In this document: piece by piece, positions 45,975 to 56,213 of the stretch | How the letters are laid out: each line of letters begins with the position of its first letter | How positions within the stretch are numbered: the stretch's first letter is position 1 | Source: Deltaproteobacteria bacterium | Lineage (GTDB): Bacteria; CG2-30-53-67 | Assembly (NCBI GenBank): GCA_013151235.1 | Contig: JAADIO010000032.1 | Coordinates: 12,923 to 76,922 of the forward strand | Length of the DNA: 64,000 nt | Direction of reading: 5' to 3' | Notes under the pieces: model-generated | Seen by the model: only the letters and a program-made list of their open reading frames with translations | Databases searched by the model: none | What the model was told of the DNA's origin: nothing | Position numbers and translations under genes: made by a program

Positions 45975-46978
45975 TGGTTTGCTCTCCAGAGAAGGTAGAC
46001 AAAGAGGGGCGCTCCGATCATGGCCGTGATGATTCCCACGGGCATTTCCCCTCCGACCGACAGGATGCGTGCCAGGAGGTCGCAGAGAATCAGGTAGGTT
46101 GCCCCCCCCAGGATGGAAGCGGGGATCAGCAGGCGATGATCCGGTCCCAGCACCAGCCGCAGGAGGTGCGGAATCACCAGTCCGACGAATCCCACCAGGC
46201 CGGACTGACAGACCACCAGGCTGACCATCAACGACGTCAGGACCAGGAGAACCAGGGTGACGGTTTTGACATTTACCCCCATGGAGAGAGCGCTTTCCTT
46301 TCCCATTACGAGGAGATTCATCGGACGGGCCAGCAGAAAGATGACCAGGAAACAGAGCAGGATCGGAAAGAGGACCGGCAGTTGCCGGGTGCTGACCCGG
46401 GAGAGATCTCCCATCAGCCAGAAGAGAATCTGTTGGACCTGTTCGGATCGGGTAATCGAGATCAGGAAGAGAATGACGGCGGCGCAGAAGGCATTCATCA
46501 TGACGCCTCCGAGGAGCAGTGCATCCCTGCTCTGCCGGGGCCGCCCCATGACGAGCAGGAGGATCAGGCCCAGGACCGCCATACTGCCGGTGAAGGCCGC
46601 CAGGGGGACTCCCGGAAAAGGGGAAAGCCCGGCCAGCAGCCCGCCGATCGCCCCGATTGCCGAACCGCCCGAAATGCCGAGGATGTAGGGTTCGGCCAGG
46701 GGGTTTCGCAGGAGTGCCTGAAAAACCAGCCCGCCGAGGGAGAGGGTGGAACCGACGGCGGCTGCCAGGATGACCCGGGGAATCCGGATGCGCCGGATGA
46801 TGGTGGCGGCGATTGAGTTCTGATCTCCGTAGCCGGCCAGGATGGCGAGAGTCCCGGACAGGTCGCTGCCGGAAGAGCCCATGGAGACGCCGAGGAAGGC
46901 CGCGATCATCAGCAGTGTGCCGAAGAAGAGTGTGATCGTGATGAGCTTCCGGGGGAGAGGATGGAACCTAACGTTCAT
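45971..46978 (-). CDS. btuC: Cobalamin ABC transporter permease
   Basis: A 335-residue FecCD/BtuC permease with about ten membrane helices. Family landmarks include RIPRVILAAAVG, GLVFQALLRNPLAEPYILG, and GLVGFVGLVIPHLLR, the coupling region. The ATG at 46978 is chosen; the frame extends to 47086, but that part overlaps btuF by 119 bp. Even so, 11 bp of overlap remain. It imports corrinoids needed by the neighbouring methyltransferases. Confidence 0.92.
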   Translation of the reverse strand: MNVRFHPLPRKLITITLFFGTLLMIAAFLGVSMGSSGSDLSGTLAILAGYGDQNSIAATIIRRIRIPRVILAAAVGSTLSLGGLVFQALLRNPLAEPYILGISGGSAIGAIGGLLAGLSPFPGVPLAAFTGSMAVLGLILLLVMGRPRQSRDALLLGGVMMNAFCAAVILFLISITRSEQVQQILFWLMGDLSRVSTRQLPVLFPILLCFLVIFLLARPMNLLVMGKESALSMGVNVKTVTLVLLVLTSLMVSLVVCQSGLVGFVGLVIPHLLRLVLGPDHRLLIPASILGGATYLILCDLLARILSVGGEMPVGIITAMIGAPLFVYLLWRANQ

Positions 46979-47933
46979 CGGTGCGCTTCCCTTTTTTCGC
47001 AACCTCCGGGTGAATAATCGCCAGCAGGGTCTCCAGTCCGTCGACCAGGTGGGGAGTCGGACGATCAAAGAGGTCGGAATCGACAAGATAGATCTTTCCC
47101 TTCCGGACGGCCGGGATTTGCGGCCACTTCCGCCAGCTCCCTTTCAGCCATTGCGGGGTATGACCGCCCGCCATGGAACTGATGATGACAATCTCCGGTT
47201 GAAGGGTCAGAACCTTCTCCCAGGTCAACCGGGGATAAGGGGCCTTCCCTGCGGTCACATTGGTTCCCCCTGCCAGGGTGATCAGTTCGTTGATGGAGGT
47301 CCGGCTTCCCACGGAGACCATCGGTTCGGCATCAATCTGAAAAAAGACACGAGGTCGGGTGTGGGTCCGGGCGACACGGGAGCGGACCCGGTCGATCCGC
47401 CGTTCCATATTCCGAACGATTTCCTCCGCACGGGTGGAAGCGTTCAGAAGATCTCCGATCCCTTTGATAGTCGTCATGATCCCCTGAAGGTTTAATGGAT
47501 TGACGACATAAACCGGGATTCCGAGGGCCTCAATTCGCGCCACGATATATTTGGGATTGCCGTCTTTGATGGCCAGGCAGAGATCGGGGTGGAGAGCAAC
47601 GATCCGTTCCAGGTCGAGGTGGACATAGGAGCCGACCCGGGGCAGGGCACGGGCCGCTTCCGGGGTTGTACTGAATCGGGTGACCCCTTTGAGGCGGGGG
47701 CCTTTGTTCAGAAGAAAAATGATTTCCGTGAGACTCGGTGCCAAGGCGATCACCCGCCGGGGGGAGGCCGGCACATCGACCCTGCGGCCCACCGGATCCG
47801 TGAGCGTACGGGCTGAGGCAATGGGAAGGAAAAGTTGGAGTGCGAGGAAGATCACCGGCAGGAGTATGCCGGGGGAAACTCTCCGAAAAGAGCCCTGTCG
47901 TCGATGGAGAATGTGCAGGAACGCAGGTATCAT
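46968..47933 (-). CDS. btuF: Cobalamin-binding periplasmic protein
   Basis: A 321-residue substrate-binding protein of the BtuF/FhuD class. The signal peptide covers about residues 1-41 (IFLALQLFLPIASA). The fold starts with TDPVGRRVDVPASPRRVIALAPS, and conserved Glu residues for docking to BtuC appear in both lobes. No lipobox Cys is seen, so it is probably soluble in the periplasm. It is the first gene after the cobalamin riboswitch. Confidence 0.9.
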   Translation of the reverse strand: MIPAFLHILHRRQGSFRRVSPGILLPVIFLALQLFLPIASARTLTDPVGRRVDVPASPRRVIALAPSLTEIIFLLNKGPRLKGVTRFSTTPEAARALPRVGSYVHLDLERIVALHPDLCLAIKDGNPKYIVARIEALGIPVYVVNPLNLQGIMTTIKGIGDLLNASTRAEEIVRNMERRIDRVRSRVARTHTRPRVFFQIDAEPMVSVGSRTSINELITLAGGTNVTAGKAPYPRLTWEKVLTLQPEIVIISSMAGGHTPQWLKGSWRKWPQIPAVRKGKIYLVDSDLFDRPTPHLVDGLETLLAIIHPEVAKKGKRTDER

Positions 47934-47970
47934 GCCGGTCTCTTCGCAATCCCAACGCCCGGGCCTGAAG

Positions 47971-48005
47971 AAAAAAAAACCCAGACCAATAAATATTGAT
48001 CCGGG
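47971..48005 (-). terminator. Intrinsic terminator of the B12-riboswitch leader
   Basis: On the minus strand a 12-bp stem with two G-U pairs (48005-47994 with 47991-47980, loop of 2) is followed by nine T residues. It lies between the riboswitch and btuF, so cobalamin binding probably ends transcription here. Confidence 0.82.
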
Positions 48006-48067
48006 GATGTCCCTTTTTATCCACAGAACCGGTCGGTGAATCTCTGACCTCGAAGATTCGGCCGCTC

Positions 48068-48240
48068 ATTTCCAGGCAGGTCTTCTGACTCTCGGTTCGT
48101 CCTACTTACCGTGTCTTCCCATCGTATTTCCCGACAGTGACATCTTTCGGTTTTCGTCCCCGATCACAGCGGCGGGCCCGTCCCCGTTTTTACGGGATTC
48201 CCTTCTCAGCTCCTCATGGAAGCACCTGAAAATATCCGAA
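48068..48240 (-). ncRNA. Cobalamin riboswitch
   Basis: On the minus strand the segment shows a 5' GGTGCTTCC stem, the core GACGGGCCCGCCGCTGTGA, the TCACTGTCGGGAAATACGAT region ending GGGAAG, and the B12 box AGTCAGAAGACCTGCC at 48090-48074. These are the conserved elements of the cobalamin riboswitch in the right order. It controls btuFCD through the terminator at 47971-48005. Confidence 0.93.
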
Positions 48241-48320
48241 CTTTACTTGAAAAACCCTGCAGAGTCAAGTAGAAAAAGAGGTTCGGAAAGTTCATCTGCG
48301 ATGAAGGGAATTCGAATTGC

Positions 48321-48349
48321 TTGACAAATCGAAAGGATCTCTCTATAGT
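48321..48349 (+). promoter_or_regulatory. Sigma-70 promoter of the first hsp20
   Basis: TTGACA (48321-48326), a 17-bp spacer and TATAGT (48344-48349). The start codon is 38 bp downstream, with AAGGAG before it. No full HspR-type inverted repeat is seen. Confidence 0.8.
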
Positions 48350-48387
48350 TTGTACGTCATTGACACGATGCAGGCAAAGGAGCTTTT

Positions 48388-48828
48388 ATGGCAATCCGAC
48401 GTTGGGATCCCTTCCAGGATTTTTCCTTGACCCAGGAACGGCTGAACCACTTCTTTGATGATTCGGTCTATTCGGCGTCGGGTCTGGAGACGGAGAAAAG
48501 CTGTGTTTTTATGCCGGCCGTCGATATCTTGGAGACGGGCAAGGATATTATTCTCCGGGTTGAACTTCCCGGCGTGAGAAAAGAGGATATTGATATTCAG
48601 ATTGATGGAGAGGTTCTCCACTTACGGGGGGAAAGAAAATTCATCCGGGAGACGGGCCGGGAGAAATATTACCGTATGGAATGCTCCTACGGTTCCTTCC
48701 AGCGGGCGTTTACTCTTCCACAGAGTATCGTCAAGGAGGAAGTCCAGGCCCAGTTTGATAAAGGGGTCCTGGAGATCACTTTGCCCATAGAAAAAAAAGA
48801 AAAGACCATTCAGGTGGAAGTGGAATAG
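48388..48828 (+). CDS. Small heat-shock protein Hsp20 (copy 1)
   Basis: A 146-residue alpha-crystallin protein. The N-terminus (RRWDPFQDF) is typical of bacterial Hsp20. The alpha-crystallin domain spans about residues 40-135, with VELPGVRKEDI, and an FTLPQSI segment and a GVLEITLP strand near the end. It forms oligomers that hold unfolding proteins. It has its own promoter and is about 220 bp before dnaK. Confidence 0.93.
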   Translation: MAIRRWDPFQDFSLTQERLNHFFDDSVYSASGLETEKSCVFMPAVDILETGKDIILRVELPGVRKEDIDIQIDGEVLHLRGERKFIRETGREKYYRMECSYGSFQRAFTLPQSIVKEEVQAQFDKGVLEITLPIEKKEKTIQVEVE

Positions 48829-48952
48829 AATCTTCCTGAATTCTTGTCCCCGAAATGAGGTTTTGTTAACTTTTCTTCCTTTCATCAAAGCTGTTTTTTC
48901 TGAAGTTTCCCCCAATTCCGTCTTTATATTTGATTTTTTATTTCCCGGCAAC

Positions 48953-48982
48953 ATTGACAGAAGGGGACTCAATAATTATATT
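48953..48982 (+). promoter_or_regulatory. dnaK promoter with a HAIR-like operator
   Basis: TTGACA (48954-48959), a 17-bp spacer and TATATT (48977-48982). An imperfect inverted repeat ATTGACA-N7-ACTCAAT (48953-48973) overlaps the -35 box. The right half matches the HspR operator consensus (ACTCAAG) in 6 of 7 bases. A MerR-type HspR-like gene lies at 52613. Confidence 0.65.
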
Positions 48983-49047
48983 TCAGACAGACTCATATTT
49001 TTGAAGAAAAATCTTTTTATTTTCGTTTCATAAGGAGGGACGGCAAA

Positions 49048-50958
49048 ATGGGTAAGATTATCGGAATTGACCTGGGAACGACCAACTCCGTGGTTGCAGT
49101 GATGCAGGGGAATGATCCGGAGGTAATTACGAACGAGGAAGGAGGTCGGACAACTCCCTCCGTGGTGGCCTACGGCAAAGACGGGACCATTATGGTCGGA
49201 CAGGTGGCGAAACGGCAGGCGGTCACCAATCCGGAGAATACGATCTTCTCCATCAAGCGTTTCATGGGAAGGCGGTACGGGGAAGTCAGTGAGGAGATGC
49301 AGCTCGTTCCTTACAAAGTGACCTCCGGGGCGAACAACGAGGCGAAGGTCGTCGTCAAGGGGAAGGAATATTCACCGCCGGAGATCTCGGCCAAGATTTT
49401 GCAGAAGTTGAAAAAGTCGGCTGAGGATTTTCTGGGAGAAAAGGTGACGGAGGCCGTCATCACGGTTCCCGCCTATTTCAATGACAGTCAGCGACAGGCG
49501 ACCAAGGATGCTGGAAAGATTGCAGGGCTCGACGTGAAGCGGATTATCAATGAACCGACGGCGGCGGCCCTTGCCTACGGCCTGGACAAGAAAAAGGATC
49601 AGACGATCGCCGTGTACGATTTCGGCGGCGGCACCTTTGATATCTCCATCCTGGAGGTGGGAGACAATGTGGTGGAGGTCAAGGCGACCAACGGTGATAC
49701 CCATCTCGGCGGGGACAACCTCGACCAGCGGGTCATCGACTGGCTGATTGCAGAGTTTAAAAAGGACCAGGGAATCGACCTGAGTTCGGATCAGATGGTC
49801 CTGCAGCGGCTGAAGGAAGCGGCGGAGAAGGCAAAGATTGAGCTTTCCACCGTACAGGAGACGGAGATTAACCTTCCCTTCATTACCGCCGACGCTGCCG
49901 GTCCGAAGCATATGAATATCAAGTTGACCCGATCGAAATTCGAGCAACTGATCGAGGACCTGGTGGATCGGAGCAAGGAACCCTGCCGAAAGGCCTTGGC
50001 CGATGCGAAGATCTCGGCCGGTGAGGTGGATGAGGTGGTCCTGGTCGGTGGTTCGACTCGTGTTCCCCTGGTGCAGAAGGTGGTCAAAGAGGTCTTCGGA
50101 AAGGAGCCGGGCAAGGGGGTCAATCCGGATGAAGTCGTGGCCACGGGTGCGGCCATTCAGGGGGGGGTTCTGGCCGGGGATGTGAAGGATCTTCTGCTTC
50201 TTGATGTAACGCCGCTCTCCCTCGGGATCGAGACGCTGGGCGGTGTGATGACGCGGCTGATCGAACGGAACACGACGATCCCTACCAAGAAGAGCCAGGT
50301 CTTCTCCACGGCGGAGGACAATCAGACCAGTGTTGAGATTCATGTGCTCCAGGGAGAACGGGAGATGGCCCGGGACAACCGAACGCTGGGACGGTTCCAC
50401 CTCGTGGGGATTCCCTCGGCACCCCGAGGGCTTCCTCAGATCGAGGTCTCCTTTGATATCGATGCCAACGGGATTGTGAATGTTTCCGCCAAGGACCTCG
50501 GGACCGGGAAGGAGCAACAGATTACGATCACCTCCTCCAGCGGTCTTGCGGAAGACGAGATTGACCGGATGGTCCATGAAGCCGAGTCCCATGCCGAAGA
50601 AGACAAGAAGAGGCGTGAGGCCATTGAGACCAAAAACCAGCTCGATAGTCTGATCTATAATACGGAAAAGACCTTGAATGAAAACAAGGACAAGCTGACC
50701 GAAGAGGACCTTAAAAACGTGGAAGAGGCGCTGGAAGAGGGGAAGAAGGCGCTCACCTCCGAAGAGACGGAGCCGATGAAGACGGCCATGGAGAAAATTA
50801 CCCAGGCGTCTCATAAACTGGCGGAAGTTATCTACCAGCAGCATGCCCGGCAGCAGGCTGCCGGACCGGAAGGGGGGGGCGGTGAGGCGACGGCCGAACC
50901 TGCGTCGGAGGAGGCGGAGGCCGAAGTTGTGGACGCGGAGTTCGAAGACGAAAAATAG
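49048..50958 (+). CDS. dnaK: Chaperone DnaK (Hsp70)
   Basis: A 636-residue Hsp70. The ATPase domain starts [14 protein letters not shown] and has [13 protein letters not shown] and [10 protein letters not shown]. The linker [19 protein letters not shown] leads into the substrate domain and lid. The C-terminus is acidic ([11 protein letters not shown]), as in most bacterial DnaK. GrpE is not in the window. The ATG has a TAAGGAGGG site. Confidence 0.98.
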   Translation: MGKIIGIDLGTTNSVVAVMQGNDPEVITNEEGGRTTPSVVAYGKDGTIMVGQVAKRQAVTNPENTIFSIKRFMGRRYGEVSEEMQLVPYKVTSGANNEAKVVVKGKEYSPPEISAKILQKLKKSAEDFLGEKVTEAVITVPAYFNDSQRQATKDAGKIAGLDVKRIINEPTAAALAYGLDKKKDQTIAVYDFGGGTFDISILEVGDNVVEVKATNGDTHLGGDNLDQRVIDWLIAEFKKDQGIDLSSDQMVLQRLKEAAEKAKIELSTVQETEINLPFITADAAGPKHMNIKLTRSKFEQLIEDLVDRSKEPCRKALADAKISAGEVDEVVLVGGSTRVPLVQKVVKEVFGKEPGKGVNPDEVVATGAAIQGGVLAGDVKDLLLLDVTPLSLGIETLGGVMTRLIERNTTIPTKKSQVFSTAEDNQTSVEIHVLQGEREMARDNRTLGRFHLVGIPSAPRGLPQIEVSFDIDANGIVNVSAKDLGTGKEQQITITSSSGLAEDEIDRMVHEAESHAEEDKKRREAIETKNQLDSLIYNTEKTLNENKDKLTEEDLKNVEEALEEGKKALTSEETEPMKTAMEKITQASHKLAEVIYQQHARQQAAGPEGGGGEATAEPASEEAEAEVVDAEFEDEK

Positions 50959-50994
50959 GAACGGCACAGCTCACCTCTCTTTTGCCGAATGACT

Positions 50995-51112
50995 GGTTAC
51001 GCCTTTGGCGTGACCCGCCTTAGATTTATCTTTGCCGCTTTCAGCGGCTCTGATGAATAAGGGATCTGGGGGTGTTGCGGTGCTCGAATCCTCAACGTAT
51101 GACATATACGTT
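50995..51112. repeat. Cluster of three hairpins between dnaK and hsp20
   Basis: Three inverted repeats follow dnaK: GGTTACGCC/GGCGTGACC (50995-51015, one G-U), GCCGCT/AGCGGC (51034-51048), and a perfect AACGTAT-N5-ATACGTT (51094-51112). None is followed by a T-tract. The 240-bp intergenic region has no convincing gene. It may be a dispersed intergenic repeat or an RNA element. Confidence 0.4.
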
Positions 51113-51199
51113 TCCGGTTCTGTGCTCCGCGCGCCTTGTCCTGCGGTAAAATCGAGGCAACCTGAACGGTTCCACACCATATGAGAAAAGGATACGATT

Positions 51200-51649
51200 A
51201 TGTCGATGAAAAAATGGGACCCCTTCCGGGATCTTCTATCGATTCAGGACCGGATGAATCAGCTCTTTAATGAAACCCGGGCCCTGCAACCGGAGAGAGG
51301 GGAGGACTTCTGCAAGGGAAGTTGGTCGCCGCCGGTCGATATTTATGAAAACGGTCCCGATATTGTCCTGAAGGCGGAGATCCCGGGGATCTCTCAGGAT
51401 GAAATCGAAATCAAGATCGAAGACGATACCCTGGTCCTGAAAGGGGAGAGGAAGTTCCGGAAAAAGACGGATGACGAGAACTATTACCGGATCGAACGTT
51501 CCTATGGGACGTTTGTTCGATCCTTTACCCTGCCGAACAGTGTCGATCAGGAGGGGGTCAAGGCCACCTATGAGGCCGGCGTTCTGAAGATCGTTATGCC
51601 GAAAAAAGAAGATAAAAAACCGAAGAGCATCCGGGTGAAAGTCGATTGA
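51200..51649 (+). CDS. Small heat-shock protein Hsp20 (copy 2)
   Basis: A 149-residue paralogue of the first Hsp20, with the same KKWDPFRDL start, an alpha-crystallin domain ([19 protein letters not shown] onward) and FTLPNSV and GVLKIVMP strands. It leads the second heat-shock transcription unit (hsp20-dnaJ-merR-clpB). AAAAGGA lies before the ATG. Confidence 0.93.
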   Translation: MSMKKWDPFRDLLSIQDRMNQLFNETRALQPERGEDFCKGSWSPPVDIYENGPDIVLKAEIPGISQDEIEIKIEDDTLVLKGERKFRKKTDDENYYRIERSYGTFVRSFTLPNSVDQEGVKATYEAGVLKIVMPKKEDKKPKSIRVKVD

Positions 51650-51690
51650 TCCGGGGAACATCTTCGAAAAAGGATCCGATCCGATACGTT

Positions 51691-52611
51691 ATGGCAAAGC
51701 GCGGTTATTACGAAATTCTTGGTGTATCACGAAATTCCGGGGCCGATGAGATCAAGAAGGCCTACCGGAAGCTGGCCCGGAAATATCATCCGGACGTCAA
51801 CGTGAATTCCAAGGAGGCTGAGGCAAAATTCAAAGAGATCTCCCAGGCCTATGAGGTGTTGAGCGATCCCGAGAAGAAAAAGCAGTATGATCTCTTCGGG
51901 GAAGCGGGAACAGGGCCGGGGGGGAACGGAGCGCGGGGAACCTCCGCCCGGGGTGCGGGGTTCGATGGTTTCGATTTCAAGGCCGGGAATTTCGGGCGGG
52001 GAGGATTCGGCGGGTTTGAGGATATTTTCAGTGATCTCTTTGCCGGCGGTGGGCGGGCACGACCGAGCGGTCCCCGGAAAGGGCAGGATGTTCAGTATTC
52101 CATGGAGATCTCTTTCGAGGATGCTGCAAAGGGACTGAAGACAAGGATCAGCCGGAACGGAAGCCGGATTTCCGTAAAGATCCCGCCGGGTGTTGACACG
52201 GGTTCGAAGATTCGGATTGCCGGGAAAGGGGAGCCTGGTGTGCGAGGGGGGCCTCCGGGCGATCTTTTTATCGTCACCAAGGTCCGTCCCCATCCCCTCT
52301 TCCACAGGAAGGGGGATAATCTCTATCTTGATCTACCCGTTACCTTCGCGGAAGCGGCGCTGGGAACCAAGATCCGGGTGATGACCATCGACGGTCCGAT
52401 CCAGATGACGATCCCCCGGGGGACTCAGAGCGGTCAAAAACTGCGCCTCAGGGGAAAGGGGATGCCTCACCTCCGGGGAGGAGGAAGAGGAGACCAGTTC
52501 GTTGTGGTGAAAGTGGCCGTTCCGAAGAAACTGGATAAAAAATCTGAAAAGCTGCTCAGAGAATTTGAACAAATGACCCATGAGGAACCGCGGCGTCATC
52601 TGAGGTGGTAG
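51691..52611 (+). CDS. DnaJ-family co-chaperone without zinc domain (CbpA-like)
   Basis: A 306-residue type II Hsp40. The J domain has the HPD tripeptide in KYHPDVN, then a Gly/Phe-rich region (about 75-125) and the two C-terminal substrate domains. The four CxxCxGxG zinc repeats of DnaJ are absent, as in CbpA. The ATG at 51691 ([12 protein letters not shown]) is chosen because it begins the J domain. It lies 41 bp after hsp20 and stimulates DnaK. Confidence 0.92.
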   Translation: MAKRGYYEILGVSRNSGADEIKKAYRKLARKYHPDVNVNSKEAEAKFKEISQAYEVLSDPEKKKQYDLFGEAGTGPGGNGARGTSARGAGFDGFDFKAGNFGRGGFGGFEDIFSDLFAGGGRARPSGPRKGQDVQYSMEISFEDAAKGLKTRISRNGSRISVKIPPGVDTGSKIRIAGKGEPGVRGGPPGDLFIVTKVRPHPLFHRKGDNLYLDLPVTFAEAALGTKIRVMTIDGPIQMTIPRGTQSGQKLRLRGKGMPHLRGGGRGDQFVVVKVAVPKKLDKKSEKLLREFEQMTHEEPRRHLRW

Positions 52612-52612
52612 T

Positions 52613-52975
52613 ATGGTTTCGGAAGAATATTTTACGATCAGTGCCGTGGCCCGGCAGTTTGACGTGCATCCTCAAACATTGCGTGTCTATGAGCGGGAAG
52701 GGCTGATCCATCCGCAACGTTCACCGGGGAATACGAGGCTCTATTCCCGGCGGGATATTCAGCGGCTCCGGACGATTCTTAACCTGACCCGGGAGATGGG
52801 GGTGAACCTGGCCGGTGTCGAGGTGATCCTCCGGCTCAAGGAACAGGTGGAGGCGTTGGAGCAGACGCAGGAAGAGATCCTCCGCTTCGTTATGGAAGAA
52901 TTGCAGCCGATCAAAGGAAAGAGGGACGCCCTGGTCCGGATTCGGACGGGGCAACTCTGGAGAAAACAGTCATGA
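52613..52975 (+). CDS. hspR: HspR-like MerR-family heat-shock repressor
   Basis: A 120-residue MerR-type regulator. The winged helix contains [17 protein letters not shown] and [11 protein letters not shown], matching HspR more than metal-sensing MerR proteins. A short coiled coil follows. In actinobacteria and some proteobacteria HspR with DnaK represses dnaK and clpB through HAIR sites. Here a HAIR-like site overlaps the dnaK promoter. It starts 1 bp after dnaJ and overlaps clpB by 4 bp, the arrangement expected for feedback control. Confidence 0.9.
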   Translation: MVSEEYFTISAVARQFDVHPQTLRVYEREGLIHPQRSPGNTRLYSRRDIQRLRTILNLTREMGVNLAGVEVILRLKEQVEALEQTQEEILRFVMEELQPIKGKRDALVRIRTGQLWRKQS

Positions 52976-55608
52976 GACTTGATCGATTTACATTGAAGGC
53001 ACAGGAGGCCGTGCAGGAAGGACAGACCCTTGCACGGCAGCTCGGGCACCAACAGGTTGACGGTGAGCATTTTCTGATGGCACTGCTCCATCAGGAAGGA
53101 GGAATCATTATCCCGATCCTGAAGCAGTTGGAGGTCGATCCTTCGCTGTTGGAAGGAACGTTGCGGGAAATGATGGAGAAGAAGCCGAAGGTCTCCGGCC
53201 CCTCGGCTCTGGATCAGATCTATGTAACAAAGGAACTGGAGCAGGTCTTCGATGCCGCCCTTGCGGAGGCGGGGCGGCTGCAGGACGAGTATGTGAGTAC
53301 CGAACACCTCCTGATTGCCTTGGCCGAAAAGGGAGGACCTGTTTCCGATCTTCTCGGGCAATACCATATTACCCGTGACCGGATTCTGGCTGTCCTCAAG
53401 GAGATCCGGGGGACACATCGGGTGACCGATCCGAATCCCGAGGAGAAGTACCAGGCACTGAAACGGTATACCCGTGATCTTACCGAGGAAGCCCGTAAAG
53501 GGAAGCTCGATCCGATTATCGGCCGGGATGAAGAGATCCGCCGGGTGATTCAGGTCCTCTCGCGCAGGACCAAGAACAATCCCGTTCTCATTGGCGAGCC
53601 CGGCGTCGGCAAGACCGCTCTGGCCGAGGGGCTGGCCCAGCGGGTGGTGGCCGGGGATGTGCCGGAGAGCATCAAGAACAAGCGGGTCCTGGCTCTCGAT
53701 CTTGGGGCGCTTGTGGCCGGCTCCAAATATCGCGGAGAATTTGAAGACCGCCTCAAGGCGGTGTTGAAGGAGATTCACGAGAAGGCAGGGCAAGTCATTC
53801 TGTTTATCGATGAACTTCACACCCTGGTCGGGGCCGGCGCCGCCGAAGGGTCGATGGATGCCTCCAACATGCTGAAACCGGCCCTGGCCCGGGGGGAACT
53901 CCGCTGTGTCGGCGCGACCACGCTGGACGAGTATCGAAAGCATATTGAAAAAGATGCCGCCCTTGAACGGCGTTTTCAGCCGGTCCTTTTAGGCGAACCT
54001 TCCGTGGAGGAGACGATCTCGATTCTGCGGGGGCTCAAGGAGCGCTACGAGATTCATCACGGTGTCCGGATTCAGGATGCCGCCCTTGTCGCGGCCGCGA
54101 CCCTTTCTCATCGATATATCACCGACCGGTTCCTGCCTGACAAGGCGATCGACCTGATCGATGAGGCGGCCTCAAAACTCAAGATGGAGATCGACAGTAT
54201 GCCGGTCGAGCTCGACGAGGTGGAACGCAAGATCCGGCAACTGGAGATAGAGCGTCAGGGACTGAAGCGGGAAAAGGATGCCGCCTCCCGGGAACGTATC
54301 GAAAAGATCAAGCAGGAACTGGAAGGCTTGAAGAAGAATTCGGCGGTATTGAAGGAGCGTTGGACGGCTGAAAAAGGGGCCATTTCAACGATCCGTTCCG
54401 TCAAGAAGAAGATCGAAGAGGCAAAGGTCGATGCGGAAAAGGCGGAGCGGGAAGGAGACCTGCAGCGGGCATCGGAACTCCGTTATGGTGTCCTGGTCGA
54501 GTTGAACAAGAAACTGGAAGCGGCACAAAAGGAGCTGGATGCGATGCAGGAAGAGGGCGCCATCCTGACGGAGGAGGTGACCGATGAGGATGTAGCCGAG
54601 GTAGTGGCCAAATGGACGGGGATCCCCGTTTCGAAGATGCTCGAAGGAGAACGGGAGAAACTTCTCCGCATCGAGGAGGTTTTAAAACGTCGTGTTGTCG
54701 GACAGGATCCTGCCGTCACGGCTGTGGCCGATGCCGTTCGACGAGCCCGGGCCGGGCTTGCGGACCCGAAGCGTCCCATCGGTTCCTTTATCTTTCTGGG
54801 TCCCACCGGCGTGGGGAAGACTGAGCTGACCCGGACCCTCGCGGAGTTTCTTTTCGACGACGAAGATGCCATGATTCGGATCGACATGTCCGAGTACATG
54901 GAGCGCCATACCGTGGCCCGGCTTGTCGGCGCTCCTCCGGGCTATGTCGGCTACGAGGAGGGGGGGCAGTTGACCGAGGCGGTCCGGCGCAGGCCCTACG
55001 CCGTGGTCCTTTTAGATGAAATCGAAAAGGCCCATCCCGATGTCTTCAATATTCTTCTCCAGATTCTGGAGGATGGTCGCCTGACCGATTCCCACGGACG
55101 GACCGTTGATTTTAAGAATACGGTCATCATCATGACCTCCAACGTGGGGAGCCGGCATATCCGGCAGATCGCCGAGAATGCAGGGCGTGACGATTACGCA
55201 AAGCAGTATGAATCGATGCGCAGCGAGGTCATTCAGGAACTCAAGGGGGTTTTTAAACCGGAATTTCTGAATCGGATCGACGAGATGATCGTCTTTCATT
55301 CCCTGACACGGGAGGACCTGATCCGAATCGTCGATCTTCTTCTCGATCGGCTCAATGTCCGGCTGGGCGATGCCGGGATGTCGCTGACCGTTTCCGAGGG
55401 GTTGAAGGAGAAGATCGCAGAAATCGGTTACGACCCCCTTTACGGCGCCCGGCCCCTCAAGCGGACGATTCAGCAATTGATTGAAAACCCCCTTTCCCGG
55501 GAACTTTTAGGGGGGAATTTCGCCGCAGGCGATATCATTATCGCAGACTGGTCGGGGGATCAGGTCGTCTTTCGCAAGGCTTCCATGACGGAGACGGTGA
55601 AACCCTGA
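52972..55608 (+). CDS. clpB: ClpB disaggregase
   Basis: An 878-residue Hsp104/ClpB ATPase. It has the Clp N domain (1-150), a first AAA+ module with Walker [10 protein letters not shown] and pore loop KYRGEFE, a long middle coiled coil (about 400-530), and a second AAA+ module with GPTGVGKTE and the pore loop GYVGYEEGG. The middle domain separates it from ClpA and ClpC, and there is no ClpP-binding loop. It resolubilises aggregates with DnaK and the small heat-shock proteins of the cluster. Confidence 0.97.
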   Translation: MRLDRFTLKAQEAVQEGQTLARQLGHQQVDGEHFLMALLHQEGGIIIPILKQLEVDPSLLEGTLREMMEKKPKVSGPSALDQIYVTKELEQVFDAALAEAGRLQDEYVSTEHLLIALAEKGGPVSDLLGQYHITRDRILAVLKEIRGTHRVTDPNPEEKYQALKRYTRDLTEEARKGKLDPIIGRDEEIRRVIQVLSRRTKNNPVLIGEPGVGKTALAEGLAQRVVAGDVPESIKNKRVLALDLGALVAGSKYRGEFEDRLKAVLKEIHEKAGQVILFIDELHTLVGAGAAEGSMDASNMLKPALARGELRCVGATTLDEYRKHIEKDAALERRFQPVLLGEPSVEETISILRGLKERYEIHHGVRIQDAALVAAATLSHRYITDRFLPDKAIDLIDEAASKLKMEIDSMPVELDEVERKIRQLEIERQGLKREKDAASRERIEKIKQELEGLKKNSAVLKERWTAEKGAISTIRSVKKKIEEAKVDAEKAEREGDLQRASELRYGVLVELNKKLEAAQKELDAMQEEGAILTEEVTDEDVAEVVAKWTGIPVSKMLEGEREKLLRIEEVLKRRVVGQDPAVTAVADAVRRARAGLADPKRPIGSFIFLGPTGVGKTELTRTLAEFLFDDEDAMIRIDMSEYMERHTVARLVGAPPGYVGYEEGGQLTEAVRRRPYAVVLLDEIEKAHPDVFNILLQILEDGRLTDSHGRTVDFKNTVIIMTSNVGSRHIRQIAENAGRDDYAKQYESMRSEVIQELKGVFKPEFLNRIDEMIVFHSLTREDLIRIVDLLLDRLNVRLGDAGMSLTVSEGLKEKIAEIGYDPLYGARPLKRTIQQLIENPLSRELLGGNFAAGDIIIADWSGDQVVFRKASMTETVKP

Positions 55609-55644
55609 ATTTATTGTAATGATTTCCGAAAGGAGGTGTAGACC

Positions 55645-55884
55645 ATGAGGTTCTCAACATCTTTTCGTAACGCCCGCCCCGGCGGTTTTGCAACTTTTTT
55701 CATCTTCCAGGGCAGTCTCCTGATCCTGTTAGGGCTTCTGATCGTCCTCTTTCCGGCCCTTCTCCGGGTTATGGTGGCCACCTTCTTCATCCTTATCGGC
55801 CTCATGGTCTTGGGTTTCGGGCTTTCCATCCGGAGTGTGGAACGGGGCGGCCCGGGGAGCCGGGGCGGTTTCCTGGATCTTTGA
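55645..55884 (+). CDS. Small two-helix membrane protein
   Basis: A 79-residue protein with two hydrophobic segments (about 16-40 and 43-63) and a polar, Gly-rich tail. The AAAGGAGGTG ribosome site is strong. It follows clpB by 36 bp and may be cotranscribed. No family is recognised; the length and topology suggest a stress or envelope membrane peptide. Confidence 0.65.
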   Translation: MRFSTSFRNARPGGFATFFIFQGSLLILLGLLIVLFPALLRVMVATFFILIGLMVLGFGLSIRSVERGGPGSRGGFLDL

Positions 55885-55969
55885 TCGGCCGGTTATCATC
55901 GGTTTTATCTCACGTTGGCATGACCGTTCTCTGCATGATATCAGGTTCTTGAGCCGTCACATTCTTGAA

Positions 55970-56137
55970 TCAATAAGATCGAAAAAGGGGTTGGTGCGCC
56001 TTCCCCTTTTTTTTTCGGGAGTGATTGCAGCAGGTGATCTTGCGGCAGAGATTGCAACGGTCGGTGCTGCACCACTGGCAGAAGTTACAGTCGGGGCAGG
56101 GGTACTTCTTCTCCGGTCTTTTCTCTCGCGCTTCCAT
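55970..56137 (-). CDS. Small cysteine-rich protein
   Basis: A 55-residue protein with eight cysteines arranged CX2CX2CX2CX4CX2CX4CC (CPDCNFCQWC, then DRCNLC), very likely a zinc-binding or Fe-S module. The start at 56137 is chosen because a TATACT box lies 6 bases upstream and a TTGCGC box 18 bp beyond that, so the mRNA may be leaderless. It overlaps no other gene. Function unknown. Confidence 0.5.
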   Translation of the reverse strand: MEAREKRPEKKYPCPDCNFCQWCSTDRCNLCRKITCCNHSRKKKGKAHQPLFRSY

Positions 56138-56213
56138 GCTTACAGTATAGCGAAGAGGCGGGGGGTGGCGCAATCGAAGGGGAGAACTTTGTGCGAAGCA
56201 ATATTGATGGTCT

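Noticed and set aside
49372-50967. 531-codon open frame antisense to dnaK
   Set aside because: Antisense frames of GC-rich dnaK genes are often open. The plus strand encodes an unmistakable DnaK.
50971-51180. 69-codon minus-strand ORF after dnaK
   Set aside because: It spans the inverted repeats and has no ribosome site or family; it is better seen as a repeat region.
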